Assembly: GCF_016919065.1 (NCBI RefSeq) | Contig: NZ_JAFFQA010000031.1 | Span: 1 to 59,382 of the forward strand | Source of the DNA: Desulfobulbus rhabdoformis | GTDB taxonomy: Bacteria > Desulfobacterota > Desulfobulbia > Desulfobulbales > Desulfobulbaceae | Direction: 5' to 3' | DNA length: 59,382 nucleotides | Part shown: positions 26,358 through 34,918 of the stretch, piece by piece | Layout: the number at the start of each line of letters is the position of its first letter | Numbering within the stretch: position 1 is the first letter of the stretch | Made by a program: the position numbers and the translations under genes | The notes under the pieces: generated by a model | The model's input: the letters and a program-made list of their open reading frames with translations, nothing else | What the model was told of the DNA's origin: nothing | Database searches by the model: none

Positions 26358-26886
26358 GAGTTACCAACAGCAAGAGGCAAAGACCAAAACGAAAAATTTC
26401 AGGCTGAACAGCCGGGAAAAGACCCTGGCTGTTGTCGTTCTGGCTTCGCTTCTGGTAGGAGCCTGGCTGCCAGAGCGGATCATTGTTTCCACCAGCCCAT
26501 CGCTGGAGCATCGGATATTTTTCCTCACCAGGCCAAACCACGAGATCAAGATTGGGGATTACCTGGTGTTCAGACATGAGGGTACAAGCTTTGTCCAGAA
26601 AGGGTTGGATCCGGATAATGACCGCATGATCAAAAAGGTCGGCTGCAGCCCAGGAGACCTTCTTTCAACCGTTCTCAAGCGAAGCTACCTCTGTAACCAA
26701 CGGCTGCTGGGAGTCGCGCTACAAACAGACAGCAAAGGCAATTCTCTGCCGCTTTTTGAGTTTTCCGGACCGGTACCAGAGAACAAATACTTCATGGTCG
26801 GATCAAATCCACGCAGTTTTGATTCCAAATACTTCGGTTTTGTCGATGCGGACGACATTCTCTATAAAGCTTTGCCGATTTGGTGA
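26332..26886 (+). CDS. S26-family conjugation signal peptidase (TraF/TrhF type)
   Basis: A 184-residue membrane serine protease of family S26, probably processing the pilin. After a basic N-terminus and one helix (about 31-45) come the catalytic region VSTSPSLEHRIFFL (candidate nucleophile S57), the general-base region MIKKVGCSPGD (K101) and the closing box FMVGSNPRSFDSKYFGFV. This resembles the RP4 TraF/TrhF peptidases rather than housekeeping LepB. It overlaps trbI by 26 bases. Confidence 0.88.
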   Translation: METRSKSNKSYQQQEAKTKTKNFRLNSREKTLAVVVLASLLVGAWLPERIIVSTSPSLEHRIFFLTRPNHEIKIGDYLVFRHEGTSFVQKGLDPDNDRMIKKVGCSPGDLLSTVLKRSYLCNQRLLGVALQTDSKGNSLPLFEFSGPVPENKYFMVGSNPRSFDSKYFGFVDADDILYKALPIW

Positions 26887-27781
26887 TTTTCTCCTGCTAT
26901 GGTCAGTGTGTTTGTCGATCATGGCTGGCAACACAATAGCTGCGGGTCTCGAAACGATGCCCGAACAGCAGAACAGATTTTACAACGACACCAAGCATGG
27001 CTGGTTCTGGTACGAAAATCCGTCAACAGAACACGAGGAAACGAAAAGGCCACCGGATTTATCCGTAAATAAGCCAAATATAGCTTCAAATCTCGATTCA
27101 TATTCTATTGAAGAGCTGTGGAATATGTACCCGGACGATTTTCAAGAGCTCCTGAATGTTCTGCAGAAAAAAGCGGTTCAAACCCCATCCGAGCAAAACA
27201 TTCTGGAATACCTAACCATGCAGGATATAGCCCGACGCAAAGCCCTCGCCTACACCAATGCTACCATGTACGTCACCCAGAAATATGGTGAACTGTTCAA
27301 TGTCAATCATGTGTATCCGACGACGGGACCAGGAGTCACCGCCAGAGTCAGCATGCAGCAGGATGAAATATCCCAGACAATCAATCGCGCCGGCAACGAT
27401 CATGCCTTGCTGTTTTTCGTCAGTCCCGGCTGCAGTTTTTGTGAAAAGCAGGCAGGGATACTTGAGTATTTCGTCGACAAATACGGCTGGCAGATCAAGA
27501 CAGTGGATATCAGCAGGAATATCAACAGCGCATCACGATTCAACATCACCATTACCCCAACCCTGCTCCTTATCAAAAAAGGACAGGATAACTACATGAC
27601 CGTAGCGAGCGGCGTCATCGCAATGTCAGAGCTGGAAAGAAAACTCTACCGGGCTATCCGCCTCCTGCAGGGAAACACTCGGGGAGACACCTTCCTGATG
27701 TACGACTTTCAAAAAGGTTCAGCGTTCGATCCCGCATCAATCCTGGATAAAGGAAAACAGCCATGGAAAAACGCAGAGTAG
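26846..27781 (+). CDS. traF: TraF, thioredoxin-fold conjugation protein
   Basis: A 311-residue periplasmic protein. The start at 26846 yields a signal peptide (FGDFLLLWSVCLSIMAGNT); the longer frame has no support. The N-terminal TraF part shows GWFWYENP, and the C-terminal thioredoxin-like domain has the CxxC motif CSFC (C196, C199) and the cis-Pro region ITITPTLLLI. TraF helps fold the disulfide-rich mating proteins TraU and TraH. F TraF (247 residues) lacks the CxxC, so this version may be an active oxidoreductase. It overlaps the peptidase gene by 41 bases. Confidence 0.9.
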   Translation: MRTTFSIKLCRFGDFLLLWSVCLSIMAGNTIAAGLETMPEQQNRFYNDTKHGWFWYENPSTEHEETKRPPDLSVNKPNIASNLDSYSIEELWNMYPDDFQELLNVLQKKAVQTPSEQNILEYLTMQDIARRKALAYTNATMYVTQKYGELFNVNHVYPTTGPGVTARVSMQQDEISQTINRAGNDHALLFFVSPGCSFCEKQAGILEYFVDKYGWQIKTVDISRNINSASRFNITITPTLLLIKKGQDNYMTVASGVIAMSELERKLYRAIRLLQGNTRGDTFLMYDFQKGSAFDPASILDKGKQPWKNAE

Positions 27782-29211
27782 CCCTCCTCGCATTAGCTTT
27801 GACAATATCGCTTTTACTGCATCCCTTCGTTGCGTCATCCGCCTGGGTTGACGACTGGCTTGATCAAAAAACCACCACTTCCCCCAATTACCTCTCCGGA
27901 CAACAACGAGGTTACTACTCCGGAGGCAGTTTCAACGCCCGCTGGCCAAACAGTGTTTCTTATCCGATAACGATCGAACCACCGCGCATCAAGAGCGGTT
28001 GCGGTGGGATCGATGTGTTCATGGGCGGTTTCTCCTTCATGAATACCGACTACCTGGTGGATAAGCTCCAGGGGATTCTCTCCGGTGCGGCCGCAGTGGC
28101 CTTTGACCTTGGCCTGAAAACACTGTGCGAACAATGCGCTAATACCATCAAAAACTTTGAGGCAATCTCCGATAAGCTCAACTCGATGCAGCTCGATGAA
28201 TGCGCGGCGGCAAAGGAGCTGGTCGGAGTGGTCATGGATGAAAACGGTTTCCACTCCAGTGAGGTGATGAAGGAAAAGCTCGGCACCTCCATAAAGGAAA
28301 ACAAGCTGAGCCAGGGTGTATCCGAGATGTGGGACATCATTACCACTGAGGATCAAGCCAACAACAACGTTCCGCAACCTGCAGATGTCTCAAGGGTAAC
28401 CAGTGGCTGCAACAGTGACATAACAGCGACTTTTCTCTCGGGTGGATCCCTTCTCGACAATGTCGGCAGCAAGATCAGCCTGCCTTCCGATTACACCAAT
28501 CTTATTCGCGGCCTGGTTGGCGACGTCAACCTCGAGGGCTCGGCCAATGCCTACAAGATTTCCTATGAACCACCATGCTCGGAGAACAACCCGGACGATA
28601 TCAAGGCATTTACCAGTGGTGAGGTGTTCGCAAAAAACGCTGGTGGTACCTGCAGCCAAATTACCGACACCAACCGTGACTTACGCCAATACGTCCAGAA
28701 TATTCTGACCTCGATTGCTGATAAAATCGAGAACAAAGGTGTGCTCAGCGGGGCTGAAGAGACATTTCTCGCCGCAAGCCCCCTTTCAGCCCTACCCATC
28801 CTCAAAACCGCAGTGGGGTCAGGCATGAAAGAGGCAGCCGTAGCCGGGCTTGCCGATATCACCGCCAATGCCTACGCCCTGCAAATGTTGTCGGATCTGT
28901 ATGTACGAGCCGAGACCATCGCCTGGAAGGCAAGAGAAATGCTCGAAAAACAGGCAGAGGCCGCCACCGGCCAACCATCGGAAAATTGTGCGGCTGTCGT
29001 CTTTGCCGAACATGCCGACCAGAATATATCACTTATGCAGACGCGAATCAGGCGGCTCCAGGATGCCGCCCGGGCCAGCTATGTCGCCTCGGCAAAAGAA
29101 ATGTCGACGATTATGGATTACCTCGAACATATGCAGAAGGTCGAGCACCAGATAACCGCCGAGATTACTCGGCGTTATGGGAAAGACGTCGCGGCGAGAC
29201 TGCAGATGTAA
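27763..29211 (+). CDS. traH: TraH, mating-pair and pilus assembly protein
   Basis: A 482-residue periplasmic or outer-membrane-associated protein (F TraH 458) with a signal peptide (to VASSA). TraH motifs include GGSFNARWP, IKSGCGGIDVFMGGFSFMNT and CEQCANTIKNFEAISDKLN. The C-terminal region is rich in coiled coil. It overlaps traF by 19 bases and precedes traG by 7 bases. Confidence 0.94.
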   Translation: MEKRRVALLALALTISLLLHPFVASSAWVDDWLDQKTTTSPNYLSGQQRGYYSGGSFNARWPNSVSYPITIEPPRIKSGCGGIDVFMGGFSFMNTDYLVDKLQGILSGAAAVAFDLGLKTLCEQCANTIKNFEAISDKLNSMQLDECAAAKELVGVVMDENGFHSSEVMKEKLGTSIKENKLSQGVSEMWDIITTEDQANNNVPQPADVSRVTSGCNSDITATFLSGGSLLDNVGSKISLPSDYTNLIRGLVGDVNLEGSANAYKISYEPPCSENNPDDIKAFTSGEVFAKNAGGTCSQITDTNRDLRQYVQNILTSIADKIENKGVLSGAEETFLAASPLSALPILKTAVGSGMKEAAVAGLADITANAYALQMLSDLYVRAETIAWKAREMLEKQAEAATGQPSENCAAVVFAEHADQNISLMQTRIRRLQDAARASYVASAKEMSTIMDYLEHMQKVEHQITAEITRRYGKDVAARLQM

Positions 29212-29218
29212 CAGGCCT

Positions 29219-32200
29219 ATGAAGAGAATCAGACTCCCCATTATCACATCAGCGGCTATCTGCCTGTTCCTGCTTTCGGCGGGACCGGTCTTTGCCCTGG
29301 ACATGGAATACTATACCTACGGCGGATTCAACCCCATAACCCAGGCCTTCACCAAGATAGCCCTCATTTTCAGCGATTCTGGGTACCAGGGCTTGCTCTT
29401 TGTCATCATGGTGCTTGGCCTTATCGCCGGGGTCAGCGCCTGGCTGGCACGTGCCGCCACCGGAGCGAAGGTCATTCCCTTGGTGTGGGCTGTTCCGGTG
29501 GTGTTCGGCGCGGCCCTCTATCTGGCTCTCTTTGTACCCAAAGGCAATATCACAGTCTATGACCCGGTATTGAACAGGTTCCAGACCATCGGGCAGGTTC
29601 CGGATGCGGTCGTATTCACCGCCGGCTTTCTCAACAAGATCGAAAGAGGGATGGTCGATATCATCGATACAGCCGCCGCTCCCGACGCCCAGTTTAGCGC
29701 GACCGCTGGTGGCATTGGTTTCAAGGCTCTGGAGTCGGTCAAGGGATCAGCTCCCAAGAACAACTATGCCAGAACCAGCATGATCCGCTATGTGAAGGAT
29801 TGCGTGACCTTTGAGTTATTACGTCCAGGCTCCACACTTTCACTCGATGATCTGCGCAACAACACCTCGGACTTTCTGGGCGACCTGGGTGCAGCGGTCA
29901 ATCCAGCCGTCTATACCGTCTATTATGATGCCGTTCACCCGGAAGGGACCAATGTCACCTGCACGGCTGCCTGGAACAGCTTGCAGCCCATTTACGCCAA
30001 TCCCACCAATTACGATGAGGCCATAAAGAAGGTCTGCAGCAAAGCATATTTTGATCCAGCCAATGCTGTTGAACTGAACACCTGTAAAACACTGCTCACC
30101 AGTACCCTGAATTTCACCACAGGTACCGCAACGACTCCGGAAAAGATCATCCAGCAACGCCAGATCGCCGAAATCCTCTACAACTTTTATTTCCAGGATG
30201 ACTACGAAACATCCATGCTCATGGAGAGCAACCGCAAGATCACCTCCACTGGCCTGGGCATCGGCCTCACCATGAACGAGTGGATCCCAATCATCCGGGC
30301 AGTCATGACCGCCATTGCCATCGGTGTTATTCCATTTCTGGTCCTCTTCCTCTTTACCCCTGTTGTCGGCAAGGCGTTGTCGGTGATGTTCGGCTTTTTC
30401 GTCTTTCTCACCACCTGGGGGATTACCGATGCCGTTATCCATGGAGCTGCCATGGATTATGCATCCTACGCCTTTGAGGACATGCGCCAATCCAACCTTG
30501 GTGTCTATGCCATGGCTGCATTTCCAACCATCTCCATCAAATTGCTGTCAATGTTTGGCGTAATTCGCTCAGCGGGTATCATGCTGGCAAGTTTTTTCTC
30601 AATGATGCTTATCCGCTTCGGCGGTCATGCCCTAGCTATGCTTGCCGGCAACCTCAGTAGAATCGTGCAGTCTGCAGGAGCGCAGGCCGGCCAGCTGCTC
30701 ACCCCGGAAGGAACGTCGGCAGCCATGAACCAACAGGTGCGTGCGGCTGGGCTACTCGCCGGTATGCCGGAGCACCGTTTTTCAAACATGGCAGCGGCAC
30801 AGGCCTGGAGCACCCACCGCTCGGTTGGTGGATATACCGCTGCCGTGAACGCGAAAAATTCCCTGCAGGAATCTGGGCAGATTCCCCCGGGAACATCAGA
30901 TAGTGAAATGGCCACAATGATGGCTTCGGCAAGGGTGAGTGCGGGTACCGGCTCAGGCCCTGTCGAAGTCTCAACCGGTCCGGACGGCAACACCACCAGA
31001 ACAAAATCTGAAACCGTCAATTCGGATGGCTCCACCACTATCACTACCACCGGTGCAGATGGCAACGGTGTCGCCCTCGACACCATGGCAGAGGGTCGAG
31101 CCGCTTACTCGGTCGACAGTTCTGGAACTCACCACACCACCCACGCAGCTGTCAATGGACTGAATCCTGTGACCGTTGGAGCCATGGCCCAACAGCAACA
31201 GATTGTCGCTGCGTCAAACAGTCTCGGTAAAAGTCAGAACTGGCAACTGGCTATGGATGCGGCAAAAAGGGCCAGCCTGACCAGCAGTGAAGCCCATGGT
31301 TTTACAAGCAGGCTCGATAATGCAATGCGTGAGAATTGGCAAAGAGCAATCAACGATAAGTCTAGTTTTGTCAATACTATGGAGGAAAATATAAGGACGC
31401 AATTTTCCAGTACTGTAGGAGCAGGTTTTAGGAAGATTTTTAGCGCTGGTGGTCAGCTCACAGTGGTTGGTCAGAACAATGAAAAGGTCAGCTTCAACGT
31501 GTCCGAAGAAACGGCCAAAGCATTTGAAAACACAGCAGCAAAAGTACGTTCAGAATCTCTCCAGCAAACATTACAGGATTCCAAAAGCCTCGATTATATG
31601 ACAAAGCTCGCAAAACAGGTTGGAGCTACTGAAGCCTATTCATATCTGAGCGATGCAAGGGAAATGCAAAGCTCAACTGAGTCATACGGAGCAGATCTCA
31701 CCACAGCCCTCATCAGGAATTACGCCACTGAGCGCTATGGAAGTGAATCACCGGAAAACATTCGGCGAACCATTAGCGACTTCAATCACTTCCTGACCCA
31801 ACAGGGAAGTCAGGGCGTGGATAATATGAATGCCATTGTTTCCGGCTTTGTCAGTGGCAATGGCTATGGTTGGGGAAGCAGCGCAAATACAGTGGGCAAT
31901 ACCATCGCCGGCACAAGAGATCGAGTCCAAGACCAAGGTTTTAAGCATGACATTGGAATGGCAGCAAGCGTTGCCGGATCAAAAACTTATGGAATCAAAG
32001 ATGGCGCTCTCACAAAGCCACAATCAGACATTCCAATGGACACCCCCAATGCAGCTTCCGTCACTGATCCAGCCCAAGATATTCGTAGCAGAAATCGCAC
32101 AGAAGAATCTGGTAGTGGTGGTATCCACACAACAGCGGGAGAACTGGCGAAAGATGTCGCCGGCTTAAATCATGGTACCCCGCCTAGGCCAACCCATGAT

Positions 32201-32368
32201 CTGTACCGAAACCAATCGTTTTACTATGAAGGTAACTTAGTGCAGCCAGAAAAACATGAGGGTGGAATTGTATTACCATCAGGCAGAATCATTCATGGCG
32301 ACACAGCTTCTACCCCGCCAACAAACGATAAAGATTTTTGGAAAGGCAGTGTGTTTGAGAAAAAGTAA
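29219..32368 (+). CDS. traG: TraG, mating-pair stabilisation protein
   Basis: A 1049-residue inner-membrane protein (F TraG 938). The start at 29219 gives a signal-like first helix ending in VFALDMEYYTYGGFNPI; the ORF could be extended upstream into traH without support. The N-terminal half has helices near 45-65, 75-95 and several at 355-480. The C-terminal half (from about 500) is long, hydrophilic and Ser/Thr/Gln rich, extending into the periplasm or recipient cell, where F-type TraG acts in mating-pair stabilisation and entry exclusion. It is the last tra gene in the window; traN is not found. Confidence 0.92.
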   Translation: MKRIRLPIITSAAICLFLLSAGPVFALDMEYYTYGGFNPITQAFTKIALIFSDSGYQGLLFVIMVLGLIAGVSAWLARAATGAKVIPLVWAVPVVFGAALYLALFVPKGNITVYDPVLNRFQTIGQVPDAVVFTAGFLNKIERGMVDIIDTAAAPDAQFSATAGGIGFKALESVKGSAPKNNYARTSMIRYVKDCVTFELLRPGSTLSLDDLRNNTSDFLGDLGAAVNPAVYTVYYDAVHPEGTNVTCTAAWNSLQPIYANPTNYDEAIKKVCSKAYFDPANAVELNTCKTLLTSTLNFTTGTATTPEKIIQQRQIAEILYNFYFQDDYETSMLMESNRKITSTGLGIGLTMNEWIPIIRAVMTAIAIGVIPFLVLFLFTPVVGKALSVMFGFFVFLTTWGITDAVIHGAAMDYASYAFEDMRQSNLGVYAMAAFPTISIKLLSMFGVIRSAGIMLASFFSMMLIRFGGHALAMLAGNLSRIVQSAGAQAGQLLTPEGTSAAMNQQVRAAGLLAGMPEHRFSNMAAAQAWSTHRSVGGYTAAVNAKNSLQESGQIPPGTSDSEMATMMASARVSAGTGSGPVEVSTGPDGNTTRTKSETVNSDGSTTITTTGADGNGVALDTMAEGRAAYSVDSSGTHHTTHAAVNGLNPVTVGAMAQQQQIVAASNSLGKSQNWQLAMDAAKRASLTSSEAHGFTSRLDNAMRENWQRAINDKSSFVNTMEENIRTQFSSTVGAGFRKIFSAGGQLTVVGQNNEKVSFNVSEETAKAFENTAAKVRSESLQQTLQDSKSLDYMTKLAKQVGATEAYSYLSDAREMQSSTESYGADLTTALIRNYATERYGSESPENIRRTISDFNHFLTQQGSQGVDNMNAIVSGFVSGNGYGWGSSANTVGNTIAGTRDRVQDQGFKHDIGMAASVAGSKTYGIKDGALTKPQSDIPMDTPNAASVTDPAQDIRSRNRTEESGSGGIHTTAGELAKDVAGLNHGTPPRPTHDLYRNQSFYYEGNLVQPEKHEGGIVLPSGRIIHGDTASTPPTNDKDFWKGSVFEKK

Positions 32369-32369
32369 C

Positions 32370-32391
32370 CCATCTTCACATGGAAAGATGG
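32370..32391 (+). terminator. Weak hairpin after traG
   Basis: CCATCTT (32370-32376) pairs with AAGATGG (32385-32391) directly after the traG stop. No T tract follows, so termination here is uncertain. The next gene on the other strand converges. Confidence 0.3.
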
Positions 32392-32408
32392 ATTACCGAA
32401 GTGTTGTA

Positions 32409-32606
32409 TCAATCATCATCGGAATGATGAGTATTTGAAGAAAGAACTGTCCAGCTTGGGTCATAGTCTAAGTCTTCTTTAAATACCTCATCATGCTCGA
32501 TTCCATGGAATCCTTTAAGCGGAGATCTTTCTTCATCCTTAAAAAGGATCTTAAGTAAGACCAAGAGAATCACTCCAACAATTATACTTATCATCCCAAA
32601 AGTCAC
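32409..32606 (-). CDS. Small single-pass membrane protein
   Basis: A 65-residue protein with one helix at the N-terminus (MISIIVGVILLVLLKILF) and an acidic cytoplasmic tail ending HHSDDD. The start is GTG with a perfect AGGAGG five bases upstream; an ATG five codons in is an alternative. It converges on traG. No family is recognised; an entry-exclusion or regulatory role could be imagined from position only. Confidence 0.55.
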   Translation of the reverse strand: MTFGMISIIVGVILLVLLKILFKDEERSPLKGFHGIEHDEVFKEDLDYDPSWTVLSSNTHHSDDD

Positions 32607-32964
32607 AACTCCCTCCTGCTAGAACCAGATCGTACCACCCATTGCACTTCTCGGTTATTTACGATTTTCAGGTTATTTCACAATATATCATGAGCTACAA
32701 ACTGTAAACAGTTCAAGATCTTAAGTGTGCCATTTCAAATGACACGAGATGACCAGCATAACAATAATCTGCAGTACTTTGCTCGCCTTCAGCGTATGTC
32801 ATCAGTCGTGACAGAAGATAATCGGCTAAGATCGGCAAAGATCGTTTGACTTAGTATATAAGCTTTTTGTATATTAATCAAAATTTCAATCTGATAAAGA
32901 AGCGTCCAGTTTCTCGCGTCTCTCCCTTGGCGAACGTGAAAAGCAAACAAAACGCCCGTGGTAC
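32607..32964 (+). other. Intergenic region before the defence island
   Basis: About 360 AT-rich bases with no gene. The right part holds the promoter and short direct repeats described separately. Codon use and GC content change sharply to the right of 33177, marking entry into the type I operon. Confidence 0.5.
32821..32875 (+). promoter_or_regulatory. Promoter with iterated operator before the HTH-hsdM operon
   Basis: Two and a half direct repeats, ATCGGCTAAG / ATCGGCAAAG / ATCG, cover 32821-32844. They abut a promoter with -35 TTGACT (32846-32851) and -10 TATATT (32870-32875), spacing 18. The HTH gene starts 90 bases downstream, so the repeats are good candidates for its binding site and for autoregulation of the restriction operon. 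Confidence 0.5.
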
Positions 32965-33180
32965 ATGAAAATGAAAGAGATAGAAGATCGCTGGTTATCA
33001 ATTACCGAGATATGCAAGTACCTCGGTGTCAGTAACGATACAGTGTACAAGTGGATCAACAATCATGGCATGCCAGCTCATCGCATGGGCCGTCTTTGGA
33101 AGTTCAAGAAAGACGAGGTTGACGAGTGGGTGAAGGCTGGCGGCGCGGCGGACAAGAGCAGACAGGATCAAGCTGAATGA
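32965..33180 (+). CDS. Excisionase-like HTH DNA-binding protein
   Basis: A 71-residue protein with the helix-turn-helix of the excisionase/MerR-like family: WLSITEICKYLGVSNDTVYK, then WINNHGMPAHRMGRLWKFKK, then DEVDEWV. Such small proteins often head type I restriction operons or accompany integrases. Here it overlaps hsdM by 4 bases (ATGA), so it probably controls the restriction operon. It may bind the direct repeats at 32821-32844. Confidence 0.85.
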   Translation: MKMKEIEDRWLSITEICKYLGVSNDTVYKWINNHGMPAHRMGRLWKFKKDEVDEWVKAGGAADKSRQDQAE

Positions 33181-34694
33181 GCAGGAAGAACGGAAATAAC
33201 AATTCAGTCGATCTGGATATCGGGACGCTCTCCGGGCATCTCTGGGAGGCGGCCAATATCCTGCGTGGTCCTGTCGACGCGGCCGATTTCAAGACCTACA
33301 TCTTCCCGCTGCTGTTCTTCAAGCGGCTCTCCGACGTTTATGACGAGGAGTATGCCGTGGCACTGGAAGAGTCCGACGGCGACGTGGAATTTGCCCAGTT
33401 CCCCGAGAACCACCGTTTCCAGGTTCCGGAGGGCTGCCACTGGAAGGATGTCCGGGCCAAAAGCGCCAATATCGGCCATGCGCTCCAGAAGGCCATGCGC
33501 TGTATCGAGCAGGCCAACCCGGACACCCTGCACGGCATCTTCGGCGATGCCCAGTGGACCAATAAAGACCGCCTTTCGGACGCGCTGCTCAAGGACCTGA
33601 TCGAACACTTCTCGTCGCTCAACCTGGGCAATGAGCACTGCAAGGCGGACATTCTCGGCCAGGCATACGAATACCTGATCAAGAAATTTGCCGACCTGAC
33701 CAACAAGAAAGCCGGTGAATTCTATACCCCTCGCTCCGTGGTCGCGCTGATGGTTCGCATCCTTGCGCCTAAAGCCGGGGAAACCATCTATGACCCGGCC
33801 TGCGGGACCGGCGGCATGCTCCTTGAGGCGCTACATCATGTCAAAGAGCATGGCGGCGACGAGAACCTCATGCTGGGCAAGCTCTACGGCCAGGAAAAGA
33901 ACCTGACCACATCCTCCATCGCCCGGATGAACCTCTTTCTCCACGGCGCGGAAGATTTCCATATCGAACGCGGCGACACCCTGCGCTTGCCCGCCTTTTA
34001 TTCAGGCGACAGCCTCGCCAACTTTGACTGCGTCATCGCCAATCCTCCCTTTTCCCTGGAAAAGTGGGGAGATGACGTCTGGATCAACGACCCCTACGGC
34101 CGCAACTTTGCCGGGCTGCCGCCAGCCAAGTCCGGCGACTTCGCCTGGGTCCAGCACATGATCAAATCCATGGCCCGCAAGACCGGCCGCATGGCCGTGG
34201 TACTTCCCCATGGCGTGCTGTTCCGCATGTCCAAGGAAGGCGAGATCCGCCGAAAGCTGCTGGAGATGGACATCCTCGAAGCGGTGATCGGCCTCGGCCA
34301 GAACATTTTCTACGGCACCGGTCTCGCGCCCTGCGTCCTGGTCTTCCGCGACAGCAAGCCCAAGGCGCACCGCCAGAAGGTGCTGTTCATCGACGCCTCC
34401 AAGGAGTTCAAGACCGGCCGCTCCCAGAACGAGCTGCTGCCGGAACACGTGGACAACATCCATCGCTGGTACGAGGGCTATCAGGATGTGGAAGGGATCG
34501 GCCGGGTGGTCACGCTCGACGAGATCCGCGAGAACGATTTCAACCTGAACATCCCCCGCTACGTAGAGCCGGTGATCGAGGAAGAATCCATGACCATCGA
34601 TCAGGCCATCACCAACCTCAAGGAATCGCTGCAGGCGGCATATGCGGCCGAGGATCGGTTGAAGGCGCTGCTAATCCGGGAGGGTCTGCTGTGA
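33177..34694 (+). CDS. hsdM: HsdM1, type I N6-adenine methyltransferase subunit
   Basis: A 505-residue DNA methyltransferase. The N-terminal HsdM helical domain (LSGHLWEAANILRG and FKTYIFPLLFFKRLSDVYDE) is followed by the AdoMet motif DPACGTGGM (206-214) and the catalytic NPPF (about 287-290), both canonical for type I HsdM. With HsdS it methylates adenine at the recognition site. It overlaps the HTH gene at its start and the next small gene at its end. A second, different HsdM follows. Confidence 0.95.
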   Translation: MSRKNGNNNSVDLDIGTLSGHLWEAANILRGPVDAADFKTYIFPLLFFKRLSDVYDEEYAVALEESDGDVEFAQFPENHRFQVPEGCHWKDVRAKSANIGHALQKAMRCIEQANPDTLHGIFGDAQWTNKDRLSDALLKDLIEHFSSLNLGNEHCKADILGQAYEYLIKKFADLTNKKAGEFYTPRSVVALMVRILAPKAGETIYDPACGTGGMLLEALHHVKEHGGDENLMLGKLYGQEKNLTTSSIARMNLFLHGAEDFHIERGDTLRLPAFYSGDSLANFDCVIANPPFSLEKWGDDVWINDPYGRNFAGLPPAKSGDFAWVQHMIKSMARKTGRMAVVLPHGVLFRMSKEGEIRRKLLEMDILEAVIGLGQNIFYGTGLAPCVLVFRDSKPKAHRQKVLFIDASKEFKTGRSQNELLPEHVDNIHRWYEGYQDVEGIGRVVTLDEIRENDFNLNIPRYVEPVIEEESMTIDQAITNLKESLQAAYAAEDRLKALLIREGLL

Positions 34695-34918
34695 AAGTCC
34701 ATCAGTACAGATCACCCATCGGCCGCTTCCTCATCAAACCGCAAGCCAACGGCCGTTGGGGGCTTTGGTTCAAGGATGACCTACTCGGCTCTTATCACTC
34801 GGCCATGGCGGCCGCCGATGACGTCTACATGCAGGCAACCGGCGATTACGACTGGGACTCCCTAGATGGCGTCGATATTCCAACGGACATCTCTGAATGG
34901 GAAGTGGTAGTGCGATGA
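34691..34918 (+). CDS. 75-residue protein between the two hsdM genes
   Basis: A short acidic protein (RSPIGRFLIKPQANGRWGLW, then SAMAAADDVYMQATGDYDWD) of no family I recognise. It starts with GTG overlapping the hsdM1 stop and ends overlapping the ATG of hsdM2, so all three are translation-coupled. Its base composition matches the flanking hsdM genes. A small accessory or inhibitor of the methylase is possible. Confidence 0.65.
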   Translation: MKVHQYRSPIGRFLIKPQANGRWGLWFKDDLLGSYHSAMAAADDVYMQATGDYDWDSLDGVDIPTDISEWEVVVR

